Of a DNA stretch of 64,000 nucleotides, positions 43,701 to 50,965 are shown one piece after another. The position numbers and the translations under genes are program-made. Under the pieces are notes generated by a model that worked only from the letters and a program-made list of their open reading frames with translations, was not told the origin of the DNA and searched no databases. This DNA comes from Acidimicrobiales bacterium. GTDB lineage: Bacteria; Actinomycetota; Acidimicrobiia; Acidimicrobiales; SKKL01. Position 1 is the first letter of the stretch; every line of letters begins with the position of its first letter. The DNA lies in NCBI GenBank assembly GCA_034521975.1, contig JAXHLR010000004.1:184165-248164 (forward strand), written 5' to 3'.

Positions 43701-43906
43701 GGGGTGAGGAACCCGACGTTGGCCAGGCCGGGCGCTCCGAGCGCTCCCCCGCCGAGCAGCCGCCGCAGCGACAGCCCGGCGAAGTTGGACCGAACCACGA
43801 CGGTGACCGGCGACAACGGACCTGGCTGCTTGGCACGGGCGATGGCCCCGGCCAGCGCCTCGGTGGCGGCCCGTCCGAAGGCAGCGGTGTGGACGTCTCG
43901 GATCAC
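40748..43906 (-). CDS. AddB-like PD-(D/E)xK nuclease with Fe-S staple
   Basis: A 1052-residue partner of the downstream helicase-nuclease. The N-terminal ~700 residues look like an inactivated helicase fold: no Walker A is visible near SNFAGLSLRRLLGGG. The C-terminal nuclease has GKADRVDRTDDGHWVVIDYK (PD-(D/E)xK). The AddB-type four-cysteine iron-sulfur staple is split around it: Cys in WAACGFRYFL and three in CAYCDFDRVC (CxxCx5C). The GTG at 43906 has no Shine-Dalgarno sequence but lies 6 nt after TAGGGT. The stop overlaps the AddA-like ATG. The two form a dedicated resection operon, divergent from a ParA-like gene. Confidence 0.88.
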   Translation of the reverse strand: MIRDVHTAAFGRAATEALAGAIARAKQPGPLSPVTVVVRSNFAGLSLRRLLGGGALGAPGLANVGFLTPYQVAHRLAPPSLRGLRPITNPVLGAAVRRALADDPGPFAEVASHPATEASVAALYGELSQVSAATLDALEASGGISATAVALHRRVARHLTGFYGEPELAWAVASRPDLVAAAAPLGHLVWHLPEPTSPTLDTMVAELAAALDTTVIVGLTGAADADAAVLELCERSAIPMPASVEVPAPPTASAVVSVPDPDEEVRAAVRWVLELAGTGVALDRVAIYYPRSDPYVGALEHHLAEAGLPANGPSRERLADSVAGRTLLGALELPAQRWRRDRVMALVASAPVRAGPGHARPGAWEQLSRTAGVVQGLGDWRRKLSARRAHLTHRIETAQGPDLDRVPRLVAERDELDALGTFVSELAEWVEAVAAATGWHQTCVAARDLLTHLLGAEHRRQRWPEAEADAAERVDDALTRLALLDEIEPSPSHEVFLRALAGELEAGRGRTGRFGDGVAYGPLASAPGQDLDAVVVLGLAEGICPSPRRDDSLLPDAVRARARPGELPLRSQRLHHDHRALLAALASAPEGARTLVHPRGNLRNGSANLPSRWLLDTVSVLAGTRVYSTEFASLSSPVVQVVGSPAAAVRAARVPLSVLEHDQRDLARIVDVGGDALAHPAVDHEVGRGLRCLLGRRSHEFTEWDGNLAEAPVPIPSPTRDGALLSPTGLEEWAACGFRYFLSHALGLRDRDDPERIREIDARDRGSAVHTALERFFAEVIEAGAPHPDTPWSPAHRERLGQIAAEVFDDYESQGRTGRPILWRLERQRLHALLDGFLTADDQRRAAWRSRPRSVELPFGLDDADPVVLGLPDGRTLRFRGKADRVDRTDDGHWVVIDYKTGKGTRFRGLEDDPFLAGTTLQLGLYAEAARQRLGGFDAAAYYWMVDETARYATFGYAWTPERQDRFLDLVGAMVEGIEAGVFPATPGEYDHFRGTHDACAYCDFDRVCPVDRGERAEAKVDAPELAVRRRLVPAVAESDDADTADPAEMAR

Positions 43907-43912
43907 ACCACG

Positions 43913-43918
43913 ACCCTA
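43913..43918 (-). promoter_or_regulatory. -10 hexamer TAGGGT for the AddAB-like operon
   Basis: TAGGGT lies exactly 6 nt before the GTG at 43906 and no Shine-Dalgarno sequence is present, so a leaderless operon mRNA is likely. No -35 is recognisable. Confidence 0.38.
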
Positions 43919-43994
43919 CGCAACCCCTGTGACAGCCATGATCGGTGGGATCGACCAACCGACCCCATCAGCGGTGACGTGGCAGCATGGGTCC

Positions 43995-44780
43995 ATGACG
44001 ACGACGGTCGCGGTGATCAACCAGAAGGGCGGGGTGGGCAAGACCACGGTCACCCTGGGCCTCGCTTCGGCGGCGCAGGTGGCCCGGGTGCCCACGCTCG
44101 TGGTCGACCTCGATGCCCAGGGCAGCTCGTCGTGGGCGCTGGGCCTCGAGGTGGACGACAACACCCTCACCATCTCCGACGCCATCGCCGCCAACCGCGA
44201 CGGTGCCGCCCGTGACGCGGTGGTCGAATCGGGCTGGGGCCCACCGATCGACGTGCTGCCGGCCGGCCGTGACCTGGTCGACCGCGAGACCGAGGTGCGC
44301 GCCACCGATCCCGCCCACCGGCTCCGACGAGCCCTGATCGGGGTCACCGACCCCTACGAGCTGGTGCTCATCGACTGCCCACCCTCGCTCGGACTCACCA
44401 CCCACACCGCGCTGGCAGCGTCCGATCTCGCCTTGCTGGTGGTGGAGCCGGCGGCGTTCTCGTTGCGGGGCGTGGCCGCGGTGACCGACGCCATCGACGA
44501 CGCCTGGAGCGACCTCAACCGCTCCCTCGACATCGCCGGGGTGGTGGTGAACCGGGTCCCACCAGCCTCGACCGAGGCCGAGGTGCAGCTCGACGCCCTC
44601 CGATCGCTGGTCGGCAAGCGGGGCGTGTGGACCCCCTATGTGCCCCAACGGGTCGCGGTCAACGAGGCGATGGGGGCGCGCGAGTCGATCCACGCCCACG
44701 GCTGGCGGGGGGTCGAGGTCGCCGAGGTGTTCGACGCGCTGCTGGCCAAGCTCCGCCGCGCCGCCAAGCGACGCGACTGA
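43995..44780 (+). CDS. ParA-like P-loop ATPase (orphan)
   Basis: A 261-residue deviant-Walker ATPase of the ParA/Soj group. AVINQKGGVGKTTVTLGLAS is the signature P-loop, VVDLDAQGSSSWALG is the A' motif, and YELVLIDCPPSLGLTTHTAL is Walker B. No parB or parS-like gene is adjacent, so this is an orphan ParA used for positioning or regulation rather than the main chromosome pair. The ATG at 43995 is the only start that gives the P-loop its usual position; longer frames run into the divergent AddB-like gene. It converges on the acidic lipoprotein. Confidence 0.92.
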   Translation: MTTTVAVINQKGGVGKTTVTLGLASAAQVARVPTLVVDLDAQGSSSWALGLEVDDNTLTISDAIAANRDGAARDAVVESGWGPPIDVLPAGRDLVDRETEVRATDPAHRLRRALIGVTDPYELVLIDCPPSLGLTTHTALAASDLALLVVEPAAFSLRGVAAVTDAIDDAWSDLNRSLDIAGVVVNRVPPASTEAEVQLDALRSLVGKRGVWTPYVPQRVAVNEAMGARESIHAHGWRGVEVAEVFDALLAKLRRAAKRRD

Positions 44781-44798
44781 CCGCAGGCCTCCACCGGC

Positions 44799-45602
44799 TC
44801 AGACCTCTTGACAGCTCCCGCCCGGCTGGCGCTCGGCGACGTTGTCGTCATCGACCAGGACCTCGAGGCGCACCCCGGGGTCGTCGGTCATCGAATCGAC
44901 CGTGTCGGCGAGCAGGTTGCACAAGGCCAGGGCGTCGACCTCCCCGCCGTCTTCGGGGAGGTACACGGTGAAGTCGACCACGACGAGGTCTCCGCTGGGG
45001 AAGATCCCGACACCGCTGCCCGAGTTCTCGGCGACGAACTCGTCGAGGCGCTCCTCCAGCGCCTCGCGCACGTCGCCCGCCGACAGGTCATCCATCGCCG
45101 AGCCGTCGCTGGCGGGTCCGTCGACGCCATCCGCGTCGTTCCCTTCCGACGCCTCGTCGTCCTCGTCGAAGAAGTCGCCATCGCCGCCTCCGACGTCGGT
45201 GCCGGTGTCGATGCCGCAGACCTCGGTCATGTAGGTGTTGATGGTCTCGGTCGCCGCGGTCAGCTCAGGGTCCATCATCAGCGCGAACGCCGCGCCCATG
45301 GCCTCGGGGTCGTCCTCGTCGAGCCCTTCCAGCTCTTCGATCTTCCCGGCGAACAGCTGCATGGCCTCGCGCACCTCGGGATCGGGAGCCTGATCTGCCA
45401 CGCCGGTGAACATGGCCAGGGCCTCGAGGTCGTCCATGTCGCTGGCGTCCTGCTCGAGCTCGGCCATCAGCTCGCAGAACTCGTCGTCGGACATGGCATC
45501 GCCTCCACCGTCGTCGCCGCAGGCGGCGAGCAACAGTGCGAGCGCGGACAGGAGGATGGCGAGCCGCGTCCAACGGTGGGGGGTGTGGCGAAGGGAGATC
45601 AT
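44799..45602 (-). CDS. Acidic lipoprotein of unknown function
   Basis: An unrecognised 267-residue lipoprotein. The signal RLAILLSALALLLAACGDDG carries a clear lipobox (LAAC). The mature protein is strongly acidic, with an Asp/Glu/Met-rich first half (FCELMAELEQDASDMDDLEA), a low-complexity acidic linker around residues 139-175, and a C-terminal domain containing four segments VREALEERLDEFVAE, GVGIFPSGDLVVVDFTVYL, ALCNLLADTVDSM and VRLEVLVDDDNV. No enzymatic motif is visible; a binding or sensor role is possible. The ATG at 45602 lies 8 nt after TAGCGT, and GGGAG begins only after it. Confidence 0.75.
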   Translation of the reverse strand: MISLRHTPHRWTRLAILLSALALLLAACGDDGGGDAMSDDEFCELMAELEQDASDMDDLEALAMFTGVADQAPDPEVREAMQLFAGKIEELEGLDEDDPEAMGAAFALMMDPELTAATETINTYMTEVCGIDTGTDVGGGDGDFFDEDDEASEGNDADGVDGPASDGSAMDDLSAGDVREALEERLDEFVAENSGSGVGIFPSGDLVVVDFTVYLPEDGGEVDALALCNLLADTVDSMTDDPGVRLEVLVDDDNVAERQPGGSCQEV

Positions 45603-45610
45603 GGCGCTGC

Positions 45611-45616
45611 ACGCTA
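45611..45616 (-). promoter_or_regulatory. -10 hexamer TAGCGT before the acidic lipoprotein gene
   Basis: TAGCGT lies 8 nt before the ATG at 45602 with no Shine-Dalgarno sequence. This places transcription start at or within 2 nt of the start codon. Confidence 0.38.
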
Positions 45617-45685
45617 GTGCAGGTGCTGTCGGACCCCCGGGCACCCATCGGACTGGCTGCTCGACGCGGCGGTGGGGCCGCGACG

Positions 45686-46438
45686 TCACCGGGCCCTGAT
45701 GAAGCACTCCTCGGCAACGCTGGCGCGAAGGTCGTCCTCGCTCAGCAGCGCCAGCGACGGGGCGATCTGGGTGTGCATGGAGCAGAGCGCGGTGGTCTTG
45801 CGGTCGAGCAGCTGCTGGTCGAGCCACAGTTGCACCGCGAGCCGGTCGGCGGGGACGCCGTCGGGTCGTTCGTCGGTCATGTAGATCTGCCACTGCTCGT
45901 AGCGGTCGCTCCACTCCTCGAGGTGCTCCTCGGAGAGGGCGGCGTGGAGGAGACGTCCCCCTCCCCCGGCGGCCTCCCAAGCCTGCGCTACCCAGTCCGA
46001 CACGGTCTGGTGGTCGGGATGGAAGGTGCGCCCGTCGGGGCCGAAGGTCAAGATCGTGTCCGGGGCGACCTCGTCGATGAGCGACGCGATCCGCTCGATC
46101 GGCTCGTCGGGATCGAGGGTGGCGAGTCCACCGTCGGGGTAGTCGAGGAACCGGTGGTCGCCCACCCCGAGGATCGTCATTGCTGCCGCGGCCTCCCACC
46201 GTCGCACCTGCCCCAACCGTTCGGGCGGCCAGCGATCGGGATCATCGGTCCCCAGCTCACCAGCGGTGGCCGACACGCACACCACCCGCTGCCCGTTCGC
46301 CGCGGCGCTGGCCATGACCCCACCGGCGAGGAACGTCTCGTCGTCGGGGTGAGCCCACACCGACAGGACGGTGCCCAGCTCGTGGGGATGCAGATGGCCT
46401 TCCATCGACCTCCAGCATGCCACCGCGGCGCTGGTCAT
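45686..46438 (-). CDS. PIG-L family deacetylase (MshB-like)
   Basis: A 250-residue zinc-dependent N-acetylglucosaminyl deacetylase-type enzyme. The zinc motif AHPDDETFLAGGVMASAAAN is at about residue 29 (HPDDE), and the distal His ligand is in GRTFHPDHQTVSDW. The family includes MshB and Mca of mycothiol metabolism, and enzymes acting on glycolipids; this member cannot be assigned to one. The ATG at 46438 overlaps the MFS transporter stop (ATGA); ATG at 46405 is an alternative. It forms an operon with the transporter and the upstream membrane protein. Confidence 0.87.
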   Translation of the reverse strand: MTSAAVACWRSMEGHLHPHELGTVLSVWAHPDDETFLAGGVMASAAANGQRVVCVSATAGELGTDDPDRWPPERLGQVRRWEAAAAMTILGVGDHRFLDYPDGGLATLDPDEPIERIASLIDEVAPDTILTFGPDGRTFHPDHQTVSDWVAQAWEAAGGGGRLLHAALSEEHLEEWSDRYEQWQIYMTDERPDGVPADRLAVQLWLDQQLLDRKTTALCSMHTQIAPSLALLSEDDLRASVAEECFIRAR

Positions 46439-47613
46439 CGCTCGATGTCGACCTCGCGGGGGCGGTAGCTCTCACGTGTGGCGACCGCGAGCAGCGAGGC
46501 GATGACCAGGGCCGCGGCACACGCCGTCCATGCCAGCGAGTACGACCAGCGGTCGGCGATGACGCCGAACAGGGCCGGGCCTCCCGCTCCCCCGGTGGCC
46601 AACCCGGTGAGGACGATCCCCGCCGCGACGGCCGGGGCGTGGGGCCTGGCCCTGACGGCGCTGAGGAACGCGAGCCCGCTCCAGCCCCAGCCGGCTCCGA
46701 GCACGAGGATCGCCCCCGCAACCACGAGGACCGCGACCTCTCCGATGATCAGCATCACCGCGCCCACCGCGCCCAGCGCCAGCGATCCGGTCAGCATCAA
46801 CCAGGTGGCCGACGGCGCCTTGTCGCTCAACCAGCCGAGCGCGAACCTGGCGATGACACTGGCTACGCTGGCCACCGCGAGCAGGGTGCCCGCTGCCCCC
46901 GCGCTCCAGGTTCCGTCGTCGGTGACCGCCGGGACGAACAGCGTGGCCGCAGCCGACGAGGCGGCCGACCCGGCGGCCACCCCGACCGCGAACAGCACCA
47001 GCCCACCCCGGTTGTCGGGCTGATCGGATGTGGCAGGAGCAGCGGGCGGGCGGCCCCCACGAAGCTGCGGGGGCACCACGAACAGCACCAGCGCAGCCAT
47101 GCCCGCGCCCACGAGGAACGCCGAGCTCCAGCCGGAACGCTCGACGAGCAACGGGATCGACAGACCGGCGAGCATCGACGCCGCCGGGACGCTGGCCTCC
47201 TTGGCGCCGAAGGCGGTGCCGTGGCGTTCGGCGCGGATCGCGTCGGCGAACGAACGGGCCCCGCCGGTGTCGATCAGCCCGATGGCGCTCCCGCCCACCG
47301 CGAGGAGCGCCGCGAGGTGCCACCAGGCGTCGGCGACAGTGCCGAGCGCGAGCAGCACCACGGCGCTCATGATGACCCCGAGCCGCATGGCGCTGGTGGC
47401 ACCGATGCGTTCGGTGACCCCGCCCATGACGACGGCGGTCAGAGCGCCGCTGGCGAAGAAGATGGTGATGGCCAGCCCCGCGCCCGCCGACCCGAAGCCC
47501 ATGTCGTCGCCGATGTCGCCCGACAGCGCGCCGACGAGGAACACCGGCATGACCCCCATGGTGAGGGTGGCGCTGGCCGCCGCGGTGATGCGGAGCTGGT
47601 AGGGAGTGGGCAC
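46435..47613 (-). CDS. MFS transporter
   Basis: A 392-residue major facilitator with about twelve hydrophobic helices in two bundles. The inter-helix loop GGVTERIGATSAMRLGVIM corresponds to the MFS A-motif, repeated weakly in the second half as GWLSDKAPSATWLM. The substrate is unknown; its coupling to a PIG-L deacetylase suggests an amino sugar conjugate or related small molecule, which is inference. The GTG at 47613 follows GGGGATC and starts 16 nt after the upstream gene's stop; the longer frame to 47664 would overlap that gene. Confidence 0.88.
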   Translation of the reverse strand: MPTPYQLRITAAASATLTMGVMPVFLVGALSGDIGDDMGFGSAGAGLAITIFFASGALTAVVMGGVTERIGATSAMRLGVIMSAVVLLALGTVADAWWHLAALLAVGGSAIGLIDTGGARSFADAIRAERHGTAFGAKEASVPAASMLAGLSIPLLVERSGWSSAFLVGAGMAALVLFVVPPQLRGGRPPAAPATSDQPDNRGGLVLFAVGVAAGSAASSAAATLFVPAVTDDGTWSAGAAGTLLAVASVASVIARFALGWLSDKAPSATWLMLTGSLALGAVGAVMLIIGEVAVLVVAGAILVLGAGWGWSGLAFLSAVRARPHAPAVAAGIVLTGLATGGAGGPALFGVIADRWSYSLAWTACAAALVIASLLAVATRESYRPREVDIER

Positions 47614-47629
47614 AGGATCCCCGATGGTG

Positions 47630-48646
47630 TCAGGCGCGAAGCCCGCGACGTGAACCCATTGCACCGACGGCGCCGCCGACGAGACCGCCGGACACCAGGA
47701 CCAACATCGCGATCCGCAGCGGACCCATGAGCTCGGCGATGACCACCCTCGCAGCGCGCCGGAGGCCCGGATCGTCGATCAGGTGCTCGATGTCGACCGC
47801 CACCCGCCACCAGTAGAGGAAGGCCAGGGCGGCCAGCACCGCCACCGCCAACCCGAACACCGCTCCCGAGCGCCACCGGTCCGGATCCATCAGTGCGGCG
47901 GCGGTTCCGGACACGGCGAGGAGCAGCACCCACGCGAACAGTGGAAGATCGCCGGCACCGGCGGCCCCTCGCGCCGATCGCAGCGCGAGGCCTCCGTCGT
48001 CGACCGTCGACGTCTCGTAGACGACGACGGTGCCGACGTCTGCGCCCACGTCAATCCCCGCGTTGTCGGCCAGCCAGGAGCGCAGCTCGTCGAGACCGTC
48101 GCGAAGCGCGTCCTGGAGACCACCGAGCGCCCTGGGGGCGAGCCCCCGACCCACGAGGCCGTCGAGACCGGCGGCAACCACGCCGGTCAGGTCGAGCCGC
48201 ACGACCTCGTCATCCAGGGCGAGCATCCCCGACGGGGAACGGCCGTCCCTGATGACGGTGACCACCTCCGAGTGGGTCTGGCGCACCGCTCCCCGGAGCC
48301 AGCCCTGGACCGTGTCGGTCTCGACCACCCGTTCCATCTGCTCGGCCAGCTGGTCGCGGACGAACCGTTCGGCGCCTTCGCCGATCCCGCTGAGGGGCCA
48401 GGGGAGCAGATCGCCGGGATCGACCACCAGCAGCATCAGATCGACGGTCTGGTCGGTGGCTGCCCGCGAGACAGCGGTGACCACCTCGGGATCGTCGAGC
48501 ACCCCTGCCACCGTGTCGGCGAAGCGGTCGCTGTCGAGCGGGTGGCGTTCGGCCCAGATCGAGGTCACCACGGCGACAAGGCTCACCGCCGCGACCACGG
48601 CGAGCACGTCGACCAAGCGGGGCGGGACTCGTCGTGGCATCGTCAC
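47630..48646 (-). CDS. Actinobacterial membrane protein of unknown function
   Basis: A 338-residue protein with one N-terminal helix (VDVLAVVAAVSLVAVVTSIW), a ~200-residue extracytoplasmic region and three C-terminal helices (LFAWVLLLAVSGTAAALM, GLAVAVLAALAFLYWW, IAMLVLVSGGLVGGAVGAM). The start of the outer region, SDRFADTVAGVLDDPEVVTA, resembles a set of actinobacterial membrane proteins with no known function. The start is GTG 48646 or ATG 48640. It is the first gene of a minus-strand group leading into the MFS transporter. Confidence 0.72.
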   Translation of the reverse strand: MTMPRRVPPRLVDVLAVVAAVSLVAVVTSIWAERHPLDSDRFADTVAGVLDDPEVVTAVSRAATDQTVDLMLLVVDPGDLLPWPLSGIGEGAERFVRDQLAEQMERVVETDTVQGWLRGAVRQTHSEVVTVIRDGRSPSGMLALDDEVVRLDLTGVVAAGLDGLVGRGLAPRALGGLQDALRDGLDELRSWLADNAGIDVGADVGTVVVYETSTVDDGGLALRSARGAAGAGDLPLFAWVLLLAVSGTAAALMDPDRWRSGAVFGLAVAVLAALAFLYWWRVAVDIEHLIDDPGLRRAARVVIAELMGPLRIAMLVLVSGGLVGGAVGAMGSRRGLRA

Positions 48647-48753
48647 AGTCTGTCCACCCGAGGCGACCGACGCGCCGTCACGACGACCTCAGCTGCGATG
48701 ATCACCGCAGTGCCCGGACTCGGCTGGCTGGGCAGTTCCGAAGGAGTCCGATC

Positions 48754-49629
48754 ATGACCAGCCCGACGACCTGGAAGCAGTGGAGCGAGACAGCTCGGTT
48801 CGTGCGCAGCGGGCCGGTGCAGGTGGCTGTCCACCAGCGTGGCGCCGACGACGGGCCGGTCCTGACCTTCCTGCACGGGTATCCGTCGTCCTCGTTCGAC
48901 ATCGAACCTGTGCTCGGCCACCTCGATCCCGCCTGGCGGGTGGTCGCCGTGGACCTGCCCGGCTTCGGGGCCTCGGACAAGCCCGCGGATCACCCCTACT
49001 CGATCCCCGGCGCGACCGACGCCGTCGAGGACGTCTGGCGAGATCTCGACATCTCGACCACGGTCGTGGCGGCCCACGACTACTCGGTGTCGGTCGCCCA
49101 GGAGCTCCTCGCCCGCCACACCGAAGGATCAGGCGGCGGCACGGCCCTCGATGCCGTGGTCCTCATGAACGGTGGCCTCTATCCCGATCTGCACCGGCCG
49201 ACGCGTGGCCAGCAGGCCCTGCTCGATCCCGAGCACGGCGCCGAGTTCGCGGCAGCGATCGACGAGGCCGCCTTCGTCAAGGGGATCGAGCGCACCTGGG
49301 GACAGCGGGTGCCGCTCGATGTGCACGCCGCGACCGAGATGTACGCCTCGATGGCCGAGCACGGCGGCGTCGCCATGATGCACACCCTGTTGCATTACAT
49401 CGCCGATCGCCGCGAGCACGCCGATCGGTGGAGCCGTGCGCTCGAACACACGGAAGTCCCGCTCTCCTTCGTGTGGGGCGATCTCGATCCCGTCTCCGGT
49501 GCACACATGATCGAGCGGGTCGAAGATCGGTGCTCCACCGCCCGCGTCGTGCGCCTGGCCGACGTCGCCCACTGGCCACCGCTCGAGGCCCCAGACGTGG
49601 TCGCCGCCGAGATCGACCGTTTGCTGTAG
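48754..49629 (+). CDS. Epoxide hydrolase / haloalkane dehalogenase-like alpha/beta hydrolase
   Basis: A 291-residue alpha/beta hydrolase. LTFLHGYPSSSFDIEPVL has the HGxP oxyanion motif of epoxide hydrolases. The elbow reads VVAAHDYSVSVAQELL, with Asp where serine hydrolases have Ser, as in epoxide hydrolases and haloalkane dehalogenases (ester intermediate). The acid may be in VWGDLDPVSGAH and the His in VAHWPPLEAPD. The ATG at 48754 is set by AAGGAG at 9 nt. It is followed 15 nt later by pyrE; they may be co-transcribed without a shared pathway. Confidence 0.85.
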   Translation: MTSPTTWKQWSETARFVRSGPVQVAVHQRGADDGPVLTFLHGYPSSSFDIEPVLGHLDPAWRVVAVDLPGFGASDKPADHPYSIPGATDAVEDVWRDLDISTTVVAAHDYSVSVAQELLARHTEGSGGGTALDAVVLMNGGLYPDLHRPTRGQQALLDPEHGAEFAAAIDEAAFVKGIERTWGQRVPLDVHAATEMYASMAEHGGVAMMHTLLHYIADRREHADRWSRALEHTEVPLSFVWGDLDPVSGAHMIERVEDRCSTARVVRLADVAHWPPLEAPDVVAAEIDRLL

Positions 49630-49644
49630 AGGGAGACTGCTGCC

Positions 49645-50169
49645 GTGACCGACCCCACCATCGATCTGGCCAGGCAGGTGAACGAGCGCTGCCGGCTGAC
49701 CGGCTCCTTCGCCCTGCGCTCGGGCCAGGGGGCCACGACCTACTTCGACAAGTACCTGTTCGAGGGCGACCCGGCGATCCTGCGCGAGGTGGTCGAACAG
49801 ATGGTTCCTCTCATCCCCGACGGCTCCGAGGTGCTGGGCGGGCTCGAGCTCGGCGGCATACCGGTGGCGACCGCTCTGTCGCTGGCCACCGGCCTGCCGG
49901 CGGCATTCGTACGAAAGGAAGCCAAGACCTACGGGACCGCCAAACTGGCCGAGGGCGCAGACATCGCCGGCAAGCGCGTGCTCATCGTCGAGGACGTCAT
50001 CACCACCGGCGGCCAGGTTGTGGCCTCGACGCTCGAACTACGGCGCCGGGGCGCGACCATCGACGACGTGCTGTGCGTGATCGACCGCACCGACGGCGAC
50101 CACTCCAAGCTCGACCAGATCTCCCTGCAGGTCCGTTCGCTCTTCACCAAGGCGGACCTTGGCGACTGA
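49645..50169 (+). CDS. pyrE: Orotate phosphoribosyltransferase
   Basis: PyrE joins orotate to PRPP, giving OMP in pyrimidine synthesis. The 174-residue protein shows the PRPP-binding motif KRVLIVEDVITTGGQVVAST, the catalytic loop AAFVRKEAKTYGT and LGGLELGGIPVATALSL. Length and order are normal for the compact bacterial form. The GTG at 49645 follows GAGGGAGA. No other pyr genes are in the window, so it is detached from the main pyrimidine cluster. Confidence 0.94.
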   Translation: MTDPTIDLARQVNERCRLTGSFALRSGQGATTYFDKYLFEGDPAILREVVEQMVPLIPDGSEVLGGLELGGIPVATALSLATGLPAAFVRKEAKTYGTAKLAEGADIAGKRVLIVEDVITTGGQVVASTLELRRRGATIDDVLCVIDRTDGDHSKLDQISLQVRSLFTKADLGD

Positions 50170-50206
50170 GGTGCATGGCGCTCGTCTGGCCGCAGCACGA
50201 TCGACC

Positions 50207-50947
50207 ATGATGCTGGGCATGGTGTCCTTCGACACGGTCGCCGACGAGTACGACGCGGCGCGGCCCTCATATCCCCCGGCGCTGTTCGACGCCCTCGGGG
50301 ATCTCGACGGGCTGCGCGTGCTCGACATCGGCGCCGGGACCGGTATCGCGACCCGGGATCTGCTGGACCGTGGAGCGAGCGTCATCGCGGTGGACACCGG
50401 TGCCGAGGTGCTCCGCCGCGCCGTGACCCGATCCCCGGACCTTCCGGCGGTGGTCGCGGACGGTGCCGTCCTGTCGGTGCGCGCCGGCAGCATCGACCTC
50501 GCCTGCTTCGCCCAGGCCTGGCACTGGTTGGATCCGGCGACCCGGGTTGCCGAGATGCATCGGGTTCTGCGCCCGAGCGGCCGATGGGCCGGCTGGTGGT
50601 CACATGCCCGAGCCGACGACGAGGCGTGGTTCGACCAGTACTGGTCGACGATCGAGCGATCCTGCCCTGGCACCCATCGCGACCAGCGCGACACCGACTG
50701 GGGAGCGACGCTCGCCGACGCCGAGCTGTTCGACGTCGAGGCGCGCCGCGACCTCGCGTGGACACGTACGATCACCACCGACGATTGGATGGCCGACCAG
50801 GCGAGCCACAGCTACGTCATCGGCCTCGACGCCGCAGCGCGAGCCCAGCTCCTCGGCGAGCTGCGCGCCATCGTCGCCGCGTCCTTCCCGGCGGGCACGA
50901 TGTCGGTGCGATACGAGACCTGGCTCTGGATCGCGACCAGGGCCTGA
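50207..50947 (+). CDS. SAM-dependent methyltransferase
   Basis: A class I methyltransferase of about 246 residues (UbiE/MenG-like group). FDTVADEYDAARPSYP opens the fold. Motif I is LRVLDIGAGTGIATRDLL, and the acidic loop is SVIAVDTGAEVLRRA. FAQAWHWLDPATRVAEMHRV and LRPSGRWAGWWSH are common in methyltransferases of unknown substrate. The start is uncertain: ATGs at 50207, 50210 and 50219 are all close to the core, and GTG at 50171 is just after pyrE. It is the last gene of the plus-strand group. Confidence 0.85.
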   Translation: MMLGMVSFDTVADEYDAARPSYPPALFDALGDLDGLRVLDIGAGTGIATRDLLDRGASVIAVDTGAEVLRRAVTRSPDLPAVVADGAVLSVRAGSIDLACFAQAWHWLDPATRVAEMHRVLRPSGRWAGWWSHARADDEAWFDQYWSTIERSCPGTHRDQRDTDWGATLADAELFDVEARRDLAWTRTITTDDWMADQASHSYVIGLDAAARAQLLGELRAIVAASFPAGTMSVRYETWLWIATRA

Positions 50948-50965
50948 ACCTTGCCCACCTCTCAG

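Noticed and set aside
36969..44215. Two long plus-strand frames (36969-41039 and 40916-44215)
   Set aside because: Both are antisense to the AddA- and AddB-like genes and have the composition of shadow translation. No recognisable motif is present.
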